DNA of 64,000 nt from Pseudomonas rhodesiae (GCF_007858255.1 NZ_VFEU01000020.1:22432-86431); one strand, 5' to 3'. Positions 1 to 8,973 are shown, counted from the stretch's first letter. The notes: a model not told the origin generated them from the sequence alone. Numbers and translations are program-made.

Positions 1-624
1 ATGATCGATCGTGACCCTGGGCTCGTACTGCTGCAACGCCTCGGGCGACTGCGCGCCGTAACTGACGGCCACACTGTCCATACCCGCATTGCGCGCCATC
101 ATCAGGTCAAAGGACGCATCCCCCACCATCAACGCCTCACGCGGGGAAACGGCGCAATGGGCCAGAATCTCCTCCAACATCAGAGGGTGAGGCTTGCTGG
201 CGGTTTCATCGGCTGCGCGGGTGATATCGAAATAATCTTCAAAACCGTGAGCTTTGAGTACCCGATCCAAACCGCGACGGGCCTTGCCGGTGGCGACAGC
301 CAAGTGGTAGCCGTCGGCACGGAACGCCTCCAGGGATTGGCGCACACCCTCGAACAGAGGCGAAGGTTCGGCCTCCAGCGCAATGTAGTGATCGGCGTAG
401 TGCTCACGGAATGCGAGCAACTCTTGATCGGCGATCTGCGGATACAAGGTACGAATCGCCTCAGGCAAGCCCAGGCCGATGATGCCTTTGACCGCCAGGT
501 CGCTGCACAGCTCGAACCCCGAGCGGGTCGAGGCCATGTGCATCGATTCGACGATGCGACCAATGGAGTTGGCCAGGGTCCCGTCCCAATCGAAAATCAG
601 CAGTTTGTAGTCACGGTGCGACAC
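1..624 (-). CDS. HAD-family phosphatase (phosphoglycolate phosphatase-like), 3' end cut by window edge
   Basis: Soluble hydrolase of the haloacid dehalogenase superfamily, probably acting on a small phosphorylated metabolite. The N-terminus carries HAD motif I (FDWDGTL, nucleophile Asp near residue 11). A threonine motif II follows (VATGK), then a Lys in ASKPHP and motif IV in MVGDASFD, with an alpha-helical cap between motifs I and II. 208 codons are visible and the C-terminus lies beyond position 1. The GTG start at 624 puts the first codons over the last 14 bases of rluC, so the two genes are translationally coupled. In other pseudomonads a HAD hydrolase also follows rluC. The exact substrate cannot be read from sequence. 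Confidence 0.85.
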   Translation of the reverse strand, partial: MSHRDYKLLIFDWDGTLANSIGRIVESMHMASTRSGFELCSDLAVKGIIGLGLPEAIRTLYPQIADQELLAFREHYADHYIALEAEPSPLFEGVRQSLEAFRADGYHLAVATGKARRGLDRVLKAHGFEDYFDITRAADETASKPHPLMLEEILAHCAVSPREALMVGDASFDLMMARNAGMDSVAVSYGAQSPEALQQYEPRVTIDH

Positions 625-1570
625 TCAAACGCTCCACGGTCTTGGCCCACATCTCATCAACCGGCGCCTGCAGCTTGAGCTCACCGCCATCGGGCAACGG
701 CACGGTCAGCATATAGGCGTGAAGGAACAGGCGTTTACCGCCCAGATCGCGAATTTCCTTGGAAAAATCTTCATCGCCATACTTGGTGTCACCGGCAATG
801 CAGTGACCAGCGTGCAGGGTGTGCACGCGGATCTGGTGGGTACGCCCGGTAACAGGTTTGGCCTCCACCAGCGTGGCGAAGTCGCCGAAGCGGCGCAGCA
901 CCTTGAAAAGAGTCAGCGCCTCTTTGCCCTCCTCGTCCACCTCCACCATGCGCTCGCCAGAGCGCAAGTTGCTCTTCTGCAACGGCGCTCTAACGCTCTT
1001 GATCGAACTGGCCCAGTGGCCCCGCACCAGCGCCATGTAGCGCTTATCCACGCCATCGCCGCGCAGAGCGGTATGCAGATGACGCAGCATGCTGCGTTTT
1101 TTGGCAATCATCAGCAGGCCAGAGGTGTCGCGATCCAGACGGTGCACCAGTTCCAACTCCTTGGCATCCGGGCGCAACTGACGAAAGGCTTCGATCACGC
1201 CGAAATTCAGGCCGCTGCCGCCGTGCACCGCAATGCCGCAGGGCTTGTTGATCACGATCAGCTTGTTGTCTTCGAAGACGATCGATGCTTCCAGACGCTG
1301 AAGCAGGCCTTGTGCCAGCGGCACAGGCTCGTCGCGCTCAGGCACGCGAACCGGCGGCACACGGACGATATCGCCCGCCTGCAATTTATACTCGGGCTTG
1401 ATCCGCCCCTTGTTCACGCGCACTTCGCCTTTACGCAAGATGCGGTAAATCAAGGTCTTGGGCACGCCTTTGAGCCTGGCCAGGAGAAAATTGTCGATGC
1501 GTTGGCCGGCATATTCCGGCGAGACCTCAAGCAGCTGAACGCTGGGGGTCGGGGGGGCGGTAGTCGTCAT
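611..1570 (-). CDS. rluC: 23S rRNA pseudouridine synthase RluC
   Basis: Isomerises uridine to pseudouridine at three sites in 23S rRNA (955/2504/2580 in E. coli numbering). 319 aa, usual length. An N-terminal S4 RNA-binding domain spans roughly residues 18-80. The RluA-type catalytic domain follows, with signature HRLDRDTSG around residue 145 holding the catalytic Asp, and the later RTHQIRVH motif. It is divergent from rne, as in other Pseudomonas genomes, and overlaps the downstream HAD gene. No strong Shine-Dalgarno sequence precedes the ATG, which sits about 30 bases from the likely rne -35 box, so the two divergent promoters are close together. Confidence 0.96.
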   Translation of the reverse strand: MTTTAPPTPSVQLLEVSPEYAGQRIDNFLLARLKGVPKTLIYRILRKGEVRVNKGRIKPEYKLQAGDIVRVPPVRVPERDEPVPLAQGLLQRLEASIVFEDNKLIVINKPCGIAVHGGSGLNFGVIEAFRQLRPDAKELELVHRLDRDTSGLLMIAKKRSMLRHLHTALRGDGVDKRYMALVRGHWASSIKSVRAPLQKSNLRSGERMVEVDEEGKEALTLFKVLRRFGDFATLVEAKPVTGRTHQIRVHTLHAGHCIAGDTKYGDEDFSKEIRDLGGKRLFLHAYMLTVPLPDGGELKLQAPVDEMWAKTVERLSVAP

Positions 1571-1599
1571 GGCGGCGATGATAACAATTTTTTATGGAA

Positions 1600-1628
1600 T
1601 TGAAGCACTTAATCATTACTGCTATAGT
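1600..1628 (+). promoter_or_regulatory. sigma70-type promoter of rne
   Basis: TTGAAG at 1600-1605 and TATAGT at 1623-1628 are separated by exactly 17 bases. The position just outside rluC predicts an untranslated leader of about 700 nt for rne, matching the long autoregulatory leaders known for this gene. Read from sequence only. Confidence 0.6.
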
Positions 1629-1635
1629 CGCGAAC

Positions 1636-2328
1636 GCCGCCAAAAGCGGCCTGGCCAGAGGACTTGCGGCAAACTGCCGGCCCTGACCATCGCAATTCAT
1701 CAGGACGCGAGGCCGTCCTACGGGGCGTTTGCCACCCTGGAAAGCTCAAAATTGTAACAAGCGCAGGTGACATGAGGCCTGAAGCGAGTGCCAAAAGCAG
1801 AGTGAATACTCGCGTTTGGCGCCGATATTTACGGCCAGTTCACAAAGTGCAGTCAGTTTTGAGCCAGACCATGGCGAATGCTTCGGAAACAACGCCTGTT
1901 AAGAGCTGAGTGAGAGCGCAGTCGTTTTCATTCAGGCCTGTTTAGCCATGAGCGTGGACTCCCCGTTGGAGAACACGGTAAATGCCAACCCGCTGCGGAT
2001 TCTGCGCGCGGCAGCACCCGAATTATCAGGGATACGTGTAGGGTGGAGATGCACAACCGTCGGACCGTGTAGCACTAGGCTTATATTTAGACGCTTCATC
2101 TCGTCCACAGTCGCCGGTTGATTCCTCCTCCTGACCTTAGCTTTTGTTGAAGCGGTGCCTTTGTCACCGCCGCTAACAAGCAGGACGCGTCCGTCGCGAC
2201 TCCCGCCCAATTGGCAGGTTTTGCTGGACACTGGAGTGGCCAACCACTCTTGACGCACCTGACACCGACCGTGAGAAGTCGTGTGTGCCGAACGCCGTTT
2301 CCGGCAGCCCGGAAACCGACGGTACAAC
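1636..2328 (+). ncRNA. Long 5' leader of rne (candidate rne-II type autoregulatory element)
   Basis: There is no convincing coding sequence in the ~690 bases between the rne promoter and its ATG. RNase E controls its own mRNA through a structured 5' UTR in enterobacteria (rne5). A distinct conserved structure, the rne-II motif, is described upstream of rne in Pseudomonas. I infer this leader contains that element but did not fold or align it. Visible local structure includes GC-rich inverted segments at about 1640-1725, and paired GCCGTTTCCGG / CCGGAAACCGACGG-like arms just before the start (about 2290-2322). Confidence 0.55.
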
Positions 2329-5300
2329 ATGAAAAGAATGCTGATTAACGCAACTCAACCCGAAGAGTTGCGTGTTGCACTGGTAGATGGCCAACGCCTC
2401 TACGACCTGGACATCGAATCCGGTGCACGCGAGCAAAAAAAGGCCAACATCTATAAAGGCCGTATTACTCGCATCGAACCAAGCCTTGAGGCTGCCTTTG
2501 TCGATTTCGGCTCCGAGCGCCACGGCTTCCTGCCCCTCAAAGAAATCTCCCGCGAATACTTCAAGAAAGCCCCCGAAGGCCGCGTGAACATCAAGGACGT
2601 CCTGAGCGAAGGCCAGGAAGTCATCGTTCAGGTGGAAAAAGAAGAACGTGGCAACAAGGGCGCCGCCCTGACCACCTTCATCAGCCTGGCCGGCCGCTAC
2701 TTGGTCCTGATGCCGAACAACCCGCGTGCCGGTGGCATCTCCCGCCGCATCGAAGGCGAAGAGCGCAACGAGCTGCGTGAAGCGCTCAACGGCCTGATCG
2801 CCCCGGCCGACATGGGCCTGATCGTGCGCACTGCCGGCCTGGGTCGCAGCAGCGAAGAGATGCAGTGGGACCTCGATTACCTGCTGCAACTGTGGACTGC
2901 CATCAAGGAAGCCTCGCTGGATCGTTCCGCGCCGTTCCTGATCTACCAGGAAAGCAACGTAATCATCCGCGCCATCCGCGACTACCTGCGCCAGGACATC
3001 GGCGAAGTGCTGATCGACAGCGTCGAAGCCCAGGACGAAGCCCTGACCTTCATCCGCCAGGTGATGCCGCAGTACGCCAGCAAGATCAAGCTGTACGAAG
3101 ACAGCGTCCCACTGTTCAACCGTTTCCAGATCGAAAGCCAGATCGAGACCGCTTTCCAGCGCGTGGTCGAACTGCCTTCCGGCGGCTCCATCGTGATCGA
3201 CCCGACCGAAGCCCTGGTGTCCATCGACATCAACTCGGCGCGCGCCACGAAAGGTAGCGACATCGAAGAAACCGCCCTGCAGACCAACCTGGAAGCGGCC
3301 GAAGAAATTGCCCGCCAGCTGCGCCTGCGCGACATCGGCGGCCTGATCGTGATCGACTTTATCGACATGACCCCGGCCAAGAACCAGCGCGCCGTGGAAG
3401 AAAAAGTCCGCGAATGCCTGGAAGCCGACCGTGCCCGCGTGCAAGTGGGCCGCATCTCGCGCTTCGGCCTGCTGGAAATGTCCCGTCAGCGCCTGCGTCC
3501 TTCCCTGGGCGAGAGCAGCGGCATCGTCTGCCCGCGCTGCAACGGCACCGGCATCATCCGTGACGTTGAATCGCTGTCCTTGGCTATCCTGCGTCTGATC
3601 GAAGAAGAAGCCCTGAAGGACCGTACCGCCGAAGTCCGCGCCCAGGTGCCGATCCCGGTGGCCGCGTTCCTGCTCAACGAAAAACGCAACTCGATCACCA
3701 AGATCGAACTGCGTACCCGCGCTCGTATCGTGATCCTGCCGAACGACCATCTCGAAACGCCGCACTTCGAAGTGCAGCGCCTGCGTGATGACAGCCCGGA
3801 AGCCCACAGTGGTCAGTCCAGCTACGAAATCGCTGCAGCCGCTGCCGAGGTGGAAGAAGTCCAGCCAGCCGCCGCAACCCGCACCCTGGTCCGCCAGGAA
3901 GCTGCCGTGAAGACCGCTCCAGCCCGTGCCAACGCACCGGTTCCGGTTGAAGCCGCTGCACCGGTTGCCGCGCCGGCCGCGATGCCTGAACCAAGCCTGT
4001 TCAAAGGCCTGGTGAAATCCCTGGTCAGCCTGTTCGCCACCAAGGAAGAGCCTGTCGCACCGGTCGTGGTCGAAAAACCTGCCGCCGAGCGCCCAGCGCG
4101 CAACGAAGAGCGTCGCAACGGTCGCCAGCAAAGCCGTAACCGCAACGGTCGTCGTGACGAAGAGCGCAAGCCGCGCGAAGAGCGTGCATCGCGTGAAGAG
4201 CGTGCGCCGCGTGAAGAGCGTCAGCCTCGTGAAGCCCGCGAAGACACCCCGACCGTAGCCCGCGAAGAGCGTGCACCGCGTGAAGAGCGCGCGCCACGTA
4301 CGCCGCGTGCCCCGCGTGAAGATCGCAAGCCTCGCGGTGAGCGTGAAGAGCGTGTGCGTGAACTGCGCGAGCCTCTGGATGCCGCCCCGGCCGTTGCCGC
4401 TGCTGCTGCCACCGAAGAACGCCCAGCCCGTGCGCCGCGCGAAGAGCGTGCGCCACGAGAAGAACGCCAGCCTCGTGCCCCGCGTGAAGAGCGTCAACCG
4501 CGCGCCGAGCAGGCCGCTGCCGCAAGCGAAGAGGAAGTGCTGACCGGCGAAGAGCAACTGCAGGACGACGGTCAGGACAACGCCGAAGGCGATCGTCCAC
4601 GCCGCCGCTCCCGTGGCCAGCGTCGTCGCAGCAACCGTCGTGAGCGTCAGCGTGATGCCAACGGCAATGTGATCGAAGGCTCGGAAGAGACCGGCGAGAA
4701 CGCCGAAGGCGCCAACAGCGAGCCGACCACTACCGAACTGGCTGCAGGTCTGGCCGTTACCGCAGCGGTTGCCAGCTCGGTTATCAGTGCCCCGGCTGAA
4801 GCCCAGGCTCATCAGCAGGCTGAGCGTGCTACCGCCGCTGTCGAGGACACCGTTGTCGCCGAAACGCCTGTGGTGCAGACCCCAGCAGTTGAAGCGCCGG
4901 TAGTAGAAGCAACGACTCCGATCGAAGCCCCCGTGGTACCAGAAGTAGAAGTCGCGCCGGTTCGCGACGCCCAGCCGGTGACCGACGTGGTTGCGGTTGA
5001 AGTGGCGCCAGTGGCTGAGCCTGAACCCGTGGTTGAAGCCGCTGCGCAAGCGCCGGCCGTAGAAGAAGCCGCCCCGGCAGTGCGCGAAGTTCGTGAAGAA
5101 CAGACCGCCTTCCAGTGGACCGCCGAACCTGCCGCTCCAGTTGAAGCGCCTGCACCGGCGGCGGAAGAAGCCCCGGCACCGGTTGCCGAAGTGGTGGTTG
5201 CCGAGCCTGCACCCGTGGTTGAGGTCGCTCCGGTGGTTGAACCTGCGCCTGTGGTTGAAGCGCCCGTGGTTGTCGAAGTCGCCGCGCCGGTAGTTGAAGC

Positions 5301-5538
5301 CGCACCGGCCAGCGCCTTGACCGAAAACGGCCGTGCGCCGAACGACCCACGTGAAGTGCGTCGTCGTCGCAAGGAAGCCGAGGCGGCCGCCGCTGCGGCA
5401 GCGGCTGCACCGGCTGTGGTGGAAGCTGTCGAGGCGCCAGCCCCGGCTGCAGAAACCGTGACTGAGCACTCTGCTGTCGAAGAAGTGGCCGAGCGCAAGG
5501 TTCAGGAAGAAGAACACGAGCCTAAACCTCTCGTCTGA
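2329..5538 (+). CDS. rne: Ribonuclease E
   Basis: Essential endoribonuclease that starts mRNA decay, processes rRNA and tRNA, and scaffolds the RNA degradosome. 1069 aa from the ATG at 2329; an upstream in-frame GTG at 2281 is not needed, since the family begins MKRMLINA. An S1 RNA-binding domain lies near residues 35-120. The 5'-sensor/DNase-I-like catalytic core follows, with DFIDM around residue 345 holding a catalytic Asp. The Zn-link CPRCNGTG is at about 401-408. After residue ~510 the protein becomes low-complexity: Arg/Glu-rich EERAPREER-type repeats (about 610-770), then Pro/Ala/Val/Glu-rich sequence. This is the typical disordered scaffold arm. A strong hairpin terminator follows. 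Confidence 0.97.
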   Translation: MKRMLINATQPEELRVALVDGQRLYDLDIESGAREQKKANIYKGRITRIEPSLEAAFVDFGSERHGFLPLKEISREYFKKAPEGRVNIKDVLSEGQEVIVQVEKEERGNKGAALTTFISLAGRYLVLMPNNPRAGGISRRIEGEERNELREALNGLIAPADMGLIVRTAGLGRSSEEMQWDLDYLLQLWTAIKEASLDRSAPFLIYQESNVIIRAIRDYLRQDIGEVLIDSVEAQDEALTFIRQVMPQYASKIKLYEDSVPLFNRFQIESQIETAFQRVVELPSGGSIVIDPTEALVSIDINSARATKGSDIEETALQTNLEAAEEIARQLRLRDIGGLIVIDFIDMTPAKNQRAVEEKVRECLEADRARVQVGRISRFGLLEMSRQRLRPSLGESSGIVCPRCNGTGIIRDVESLSLAILRLIEEEALKDRTAEVRAQVPIPVAAFLLNEKRNSITKIELRTRARIVILPNDHLETPHFEVQRLRDDSPEAHSGQSSYEIAAAAAEVEEVQPAAATRTLVRQEAAVKTAPARANAPVPVEAAAPVAAPAAMPEPSLFKGLVKSLVSLFATKEEPVAPVVVEKPAAERPARNEERRNGRQQSRNRNGRRDEERKPREERASREERAPREERQPREAREDTPTVAREERAPREERAPRTPRAPREDRKPRGEREERVRELREPLDAAPAVAAAAATEERPARAPREERAPREERQPRAPREERQPRAEQAAAASEEEVLTGEEQLQDDGQDNAEGDRPRRRSRGQRRRSNRRERQRDANGNVIEGSEETGENAEGANSEPTTTELAAGLAVTAAVASSVISAPAEAQAHQQAERATAAVEDTVVAETPVVQTPAVEAPVVEATTPIEAPVVPEVEVAPVRDAQPVTDVVAVEVAPVAEPEPVVEAAAQAPAVEEAAPAVREVREEQTAFQWTAEPAAPVEAPAPAAEEAPAPVAEVVVAEPAPVVEVAPVVEPAPVVEAPVVVEVAAPVVEAAPASALTENGRAPNDPREVRRRRKEAEAAAAAAAAAPAVVEAVEAPAPAAETVTEHSAVEEVAERKVQEEEHEPKPLV

Positions 5539-5551
5539 TTCCAACCGCCAC

Positions 5552-5591
5552 TAAAAAGCCCCGCCTGAGTGATCAGGCGGGGCTTTTTTAT
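5552..5591. terminator. Bidirectional rho-independent terminator between rne and the MocA-like gene
   Basis: GC-rich stem AGCCCCGCCTGA / TCAGGCGGGGCT with a short GTGA loop, flanked by A-run and T-run so that it works on both strands. It sits between convergent genes. Confidence 0.9.
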
Positions 5592-5597
5592 ATCGGA

Positions 5598-6182
5598 TCA
5601 GCGGTAATTCAGCCGCTCTGGTACATCCACATCCCATAACACGCCTGGGTCATTCACCGGCACCTCCCTGACAGCCGTCGGTGTAAACAAGAGCCTGGCA
5701 CCTCGATCACCCGTTAACGCCTTCAACCCCGGCCCGAAGTCACGCCCAAACGCCACAGGGTGACCATAACGGCCATCCTGCACTGGCACGCGAATGCCCT
5801 GCTCCGGCAGCCCCTGAATCACTTGCTCGATGCTGGATGACTGGATAAAGGGCATATCCCCCAGTACCACCAACCAACCTTCGGCCTTAGCGCTGGCCGC
5901 TACCGCCGCCGCGATACTGTCGCCCATGCCTGCCGACGTCAGTTGCAAAACCTTACAGCCATGTGCCTCGGCCAACTGAATCACCTCGGCACGCTCCGGC
6001 GACGTCACCAGCCAGCGCTCTACCACGCACGTCGGCAAATTCACCAACACCTGTTCGATCACCGGCCGCGTCACCCCGTCCAGTCCCAGGCAAGGCGCCA
6101 GCAATTTATCCTGATCAGCTCCCGCCTCGGCGCGGAAACGACTGCCCTGCCCCGCCGCCAGCACAATCGCGGTGACGGTCAC
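5598..6182 (-). CDS. MocA/MobA-like nucleotidyltransferase (molybdenum cofactor cytidylyl/guanylyltransferase family)
   Basis: 194 aa. The N-terminal nucleotide-binding signature LAAGQGSRF is followed by a Lys in DKLLAP, and later VLGDMPFI and GRYGHPVAF, all typical of the NTP_transf_3 family that adds CMP or GMP to molybdopterin. It overlaps the upstream xdhC-like gene by four bases (ATGA), which indicates co-translation. XdhC partners protect the mature cofactor and insert it into xanthine-dehydrogenase-type hydroxylases. No molybdenum hydroxylase is present in the window, so the client enzyme must be elsewhere. CTP versus GTP specificity cannot be decided here. Confidence 0.85.
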   Translation of the reverse strand: MTVTAIVLAAGQGSRFRAEAGADQDKLLAPCLGLDGVTRPVIEQVLVNLPTCVVERWLVTSPERAEVIQLAEAHGCKVLQLTSAGMGDSIAAAVAASAKAEGWLVVLGDMPFIQSSSIEQVIQGLPEQGIRVPVQDGRYGHPVAFGRDFGPGLKALTGDRGARLLFTPTAVREVPVNDPGVLWDVDVPERLNYR

Positions 6183-7165
6183 TCGGCCACCACCGGCAGC
6201 GGCTTTTTCTGCATCGGTGCTACGCCGTTTTTGATCGCGACAATTTCCGCCATCAGCGACAGTGCGATTTCCGACGGCGTATGACTGCCGATATGCAAGC
6301 CGATCGGCCCATGTAGCCGCGCGATCGCCTGCGCTGACAGTCCCAGCGCCGACAGGTTCTCACGGCGTTTCTGACTGTTGACCCGCGAGCCCAGCGCGCC
6401 AATGTAGAACGCCCGGGAATCCAACGCCGTCAGCAGCGCCATATCGTCCAGGCGCGGGTCATGGGTCAGGCAAACGATGGCCGTACGCTCGTCGGTCTGG
6501 ATAGACAGAACCGCTTCATCGGGCATACCGGGCACGAAGCGCCCGTGTTGCGCCTCCCAACCATAGACGAACTCTTCGCGGGGGTCGCAGATAAGCACTT
6601 CGAAATCCAATAAGCGCGCCATTTGCGCCACGTACCGCGACAATTGCCCGGCGCCGATCAGCAGCAGACGCCAGCGCGGGCCATAAATGGCGCGCAAGCG
6701 TTCACCGTCGAAACTCAGCCCATCGGTCTTGGTGGCGCTGCTCAAGGTAACCTCGCCCGTGGCCAGGTTGAGTTCCCGCGCGACGATCTCATGGGCTTCG
6801 CAACGCGCCAGCAGGTCGGCGACCCATTGCCAGTCCAGCACCCGCTCTTCGGTCAGGCGCAAGGTGCCGCCGCAGGGCAGGCCAAAACGCGCGGCCTCGT
6901 CCTGGGTCACGCCGTAGGTCACTAACTGCACCGGCGGCCCGTCGTCCGCCAGGCGGCCGTCGTACAAGCGGGCTATCAGGTCATCTTCGATACAACCGCC
7001 AGACACCGAGCCGATGACAACACCATCGCCGCGCAGCGCCAACATGGCGCCCGGTGGACGCGGCGCGCTGCCCCAAGTCTGGACCACGCTGTACAACACC
7101 ACTCGCTGCCCGGCACGACGCCACTCCAGCACACTGCGCAGCACATTCAGATCCACACTGTCCAT
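6179..7165 (-). CDS. XdhC/CoxI-family molybdenum hydroxylase maturation factor
   Basis: 328 aa. The N-terminal XdhC domain has GSAPRPPGA and the conserved GSVSGGCIEDD near residue 55, with the Cys thought to matter for Moco sulfuration or insertion. The C-terminal Rossmann-like domain starts with LLIGAGQLSRYVA (around residue 185), then CLTHDPRLDD and the closing GLHIGSHTPSEIALS. The start at 7165 was chosen over an upstream in-frame codon at 7204 because GGGAGGC lies five bases before it. It forms a two-gene operon with the MocA-like gene. Confidence 0.9.
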   Translation of the reverse strand: MDSVDLNVLRSVLEWRRAGQRVVLYSVVQTWGSAPRPPGAMLALRGDGVVIGSVSGGCIEDDLIARLYDGRLADDGPPVQLVTYGVTQDEAARFGLPCGGTLRLTEERVLDWQWVADLLARCEAHEIVARELNLATGEVTLSSATKTDGLSFDGERLRAIYGPRWRLLLIGAGQLSRYVAQMARLLDFEVLICDPREEFVYGWEAQHGRFVPGMPDEAVLSIQTDERTAIVCLTHDPRLDDMALLTALDSRAFYIGALGSRVNSQKRRENLSALGLSAQAIARLHGPIGLHIGSHTPSEIALSLMAEIVAIKNGVAPMQKKPLPVVAE

Positions 7166-7233
7166 CAAGCCTCCCGCGGGCAATATCGCGCTTACTGTAA
7201 CCAAAAAATAACCCGGGTGCCGCGCGCCAGAAA

Positions 7234-7266
7234 CGCAAACGCCCCGAACAAGTCGGGGCGTTTGCG
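7234..7266 (-). terminator. Hairpin terminator of dctA
   Basis: Perfect 14-bp arms CGCAAACGCCCCGA / TCGGGGCGTTTGCG with a 5-base loop, just beyond the dctA stop. On the minus strand a short T-rich stretch follows the stem. Confidence 0.7.
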
Positions 7267-7301
7267 CAGAGCTGGGGGCGTCAGTTCACGCCATCAGCGG
7301 C

Positions 7302-8633
7302 TTACTTGACCACCGGTGCAGGACCTTCGGCCACACCCAGGTCATCGAGTTCACGGGTTTCGGAAATACCGGTCCCGCCCGATGCCAGTTCGCTGTGCAG
7401 CTTGTCGGTATCCAACTCCTTGACCCACTTGGCCACAACGATGGTGGCAACGGCGTTACCCACCAGGTTGGTCAGCGCACGGGCTTCGGACATGAAACGG
7501 TCGATACCCAGAATCAGCGCCAGACCGGCAACTGGCAGGTGGCCAACCGCCGACAGGGTTGCAGCCAGTACGATGAAACCACTACCAGTCACGCCCGCAG
7601 CACCTTTGGAGGACAGCAGCAGCACCAGCAGCAGGGTGATCTGGTGGGTGATGTCCATATGGGTGTCCGTCGCCTGAGCGATAAACACGGCCGCCATGGT
7701 CAGGTAGATGGAGGTACCGTCGAGGTTGAAGGAGTAGCCGGTCGGGATCACCAGACCTACTACGGATTTCTTCGCCCCCAGGCGCTCCATCTTGATCAGC
7801 ATGCGTGGCAGCGCGGATTCGGAGGAGGATGTACCCAGAACGATCAACAGCTCTTCACGAATGTAGCGGATCAATTTCAGCACGCTGAAACCGTGAGCGC
7901 GGCAGATGGCGCCCAGCACCACGACCACAAACAGCACGCAGGTGATGTAGAAGCAGATCATCAACTGGCCCAGTTGCACCAGGGAACCCACGCCGTAGGC
8001 ACCGATGGTGAACGCCATGGCGCCCAGGGCACCGATCGGCGCCAGCTTCATGATCATGTTGATGATGTTGAACATCACGTGAGCGAAGCGATCGATAAAG
8101 TCCAGCACCGGCTTGCCGTAAGCGCCCAGGCGGTGCAGGGCAAAGCCGAAGATCACCGAGAACATCAGCACTTGCAGAATGTCGCCGTTGGCGAAGGCGC
8201 CGACGATGGTGTTCGGGATCACATTAAGAATAAAGCCGACAATGCTCTGGTCTTTACCGGCGGTGACGTAAGCAGCCACTTTGGACGCGTCCAGGGTCGA
8301 CACGTCGATGTGCATGCCGGCGCCCGGTTGCACGACGTTGACGACGACCAGGCCGATCAGCAGGGCAATGGTGGAGACGATTTCGAAGTAGAGCAGCGCA
8401 TAGCCACCGGTTTTGCCCACCGACTTCATGTTCTGCATGCCGGCGATGCCGCTGACAACGGTACAGAAGATGATCGGGGCGATGACCATTTTGATCAGTT
8501 TGATGAACCCGTCACCCAATGGCTTGAGGGCCACGCCGGTCTGCGGGTAGAAGTGACCGAGCAAAATACCGATAACGATTGCAACGATCACCTGGAAATA
8601 CAGGGATTTGTAGAGTGGCTGACGAGTCGTCAT
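7302..8633 (-). CDS. dctA: C4-dicarboxylate:cation symporter DctA
   Basis: Inner-membrane transporter importing succinate, fumarate and malate with protons or sodium. 443 aa, usual for DctA, with about eight hydrophobic segments plus re-entrant loops. The serine-rich signature GTSSSESALPRM lies near residue 265, with GYSFNLDGTSIY about 30 residues later, and a later NLVGNAVATI motif; all mark the DAACS (SDF) family. The ATG at 8633 has GAGGAATTT before it; a longer in-frame extension to 8687 has no support. It carries its own terminator and a sigma54-like promoter, fitting DctB/DctD-type control known for this gene. Confidence 0.95.
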   Translation of the reverse strand: MTTRQPLYKSLYFQVIVAIVIGILLGHFYPQTGVALKPLGDGFIKLIKMVIAPIIFCTVVSGIAGMQNMKSVGKTGGYALLYFEIVSTIALLIGLVVVNVVQPGAGMHIDVSTLDASKVAAYVTAGKDQSIVGFILNVIPNTIVGAFANGDILQVLMFSVIFGFALHRLGAYGKPVLDFIDRFAHVMFNIINMIMKLAPIGALGAMAFTIGAYGVGSLVQLGQLMICFYITCVLFVVVVLGAICRAHGFSVLKLIRYIREELLIVLGTSSSESALPRMLIKMERLGAKKSVVGLVIPTGYSFNLDGTSIYLTMAAVFIAQATDTHMDITHQITLLLVLLLSSKGAAGVTGSGFIVLAATLSAVGHLPVAGLALILGIDRFMSEARALTNLVGNAVATIVVAKWVKELDTDKLHSELASGGTGISETRELDDLGVAEGPAPVVK

Positions 8634-8659
8634 TGCAAAATTCCTCAATCGTCCCGTGT

Positions 8660-8673
8660 GGCAAATATCCGCC
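8660..8673. promoter_or_regulatory. Degenerate copy of the dctA-region palindrome in the dctA leader
   Basis: GGCAAATATCCGCC differs at two positions from the perfect palindrome GGCGGATATCCGCC found at 8903-8916. It lies 27-40 bases before the dctA start codon, downstream of the predicted transcription start. Confidence 0.4.
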
Positions 8674-8767
8674 ATTGCCCACGACACTTGAATTGCGAAC
8701 CCTCCTGCACTGGAGGGATTTGTTGTTTGCGAGGGCTGTGAGATAAGTCCTGCGCTGTCTTACCTAT

Positions 8768-8783
8768 CGCAAACGTCGTGCCA
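8768..8783 (-). promoter_or_regulatory. sigma54 (RpoN) promoter of dctA
   Basis: On the minus strand the bases read TGGCACG-ACGT-TTGCG, matching the -24/-12 consensus TGGCACG-N4-TTGCW at all but the last position, with correct spacing. Transcription would start near 8757, giving a leader of about 125 nt. RpoN-dependent dctA expression under DctD is established in rhizobia and pseudomonads. Confidence 0.75.
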
Positions 8784-8861
8784 CTTTGTGCAGATCCGCT
8801 TTATGCCTTAAGACAGCGGGCCCGGCGCCTACAAGCGGCCCCTCCCAGTCGACGAGCACAT

Positions 8862-8916
8862 GGCGGATTTCCGCCGTACCGACCGATAGCACCCTGCAAT
8901 TTGGCGGATATCCGCC
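8862..8916. promoter_or_regulatory. Pair of palindromic upstream activator sites (dctA / AraC-regulator intergenic region)
   Basis: GGCGGATTTCCGCC at 8862-8875 and GGCGGATATCCGCC at 8903-8916 share 6-bp arms and are 41 bp apart (four helical turns). Their centres lie about 112 and 153 bp upstream of the predicted dctA start, the normal distance for an enhancer-binding protein such as DctD. They are also 60-110 bp ahead of the AraC-type gene and could be its operators. Confidence 0.6.
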
Positions 8917-8973
8917 TTGTCGCTCCCACTCGGTGGTGGCTACCATCGGCCATTCTATGGACGAGGGCCCCCC

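Noticed and set aside
4140..4520. Repeated EERAPREER codons in rne as a CRISPR-like or mobile repeat
   Set aside because: The repeats are in frame, degenerate and inside the normal disordered arm of RNase E.
2173..5544. 1123-residue open frame antisense to rne
   Set aside because: It mirrors the GC-rich, repeat-rich rne sequence; composition is abnormal (runs of Phe, Gly, Arg), with no domain, start signal or promoter. rne on the plus strand is unambiguous.
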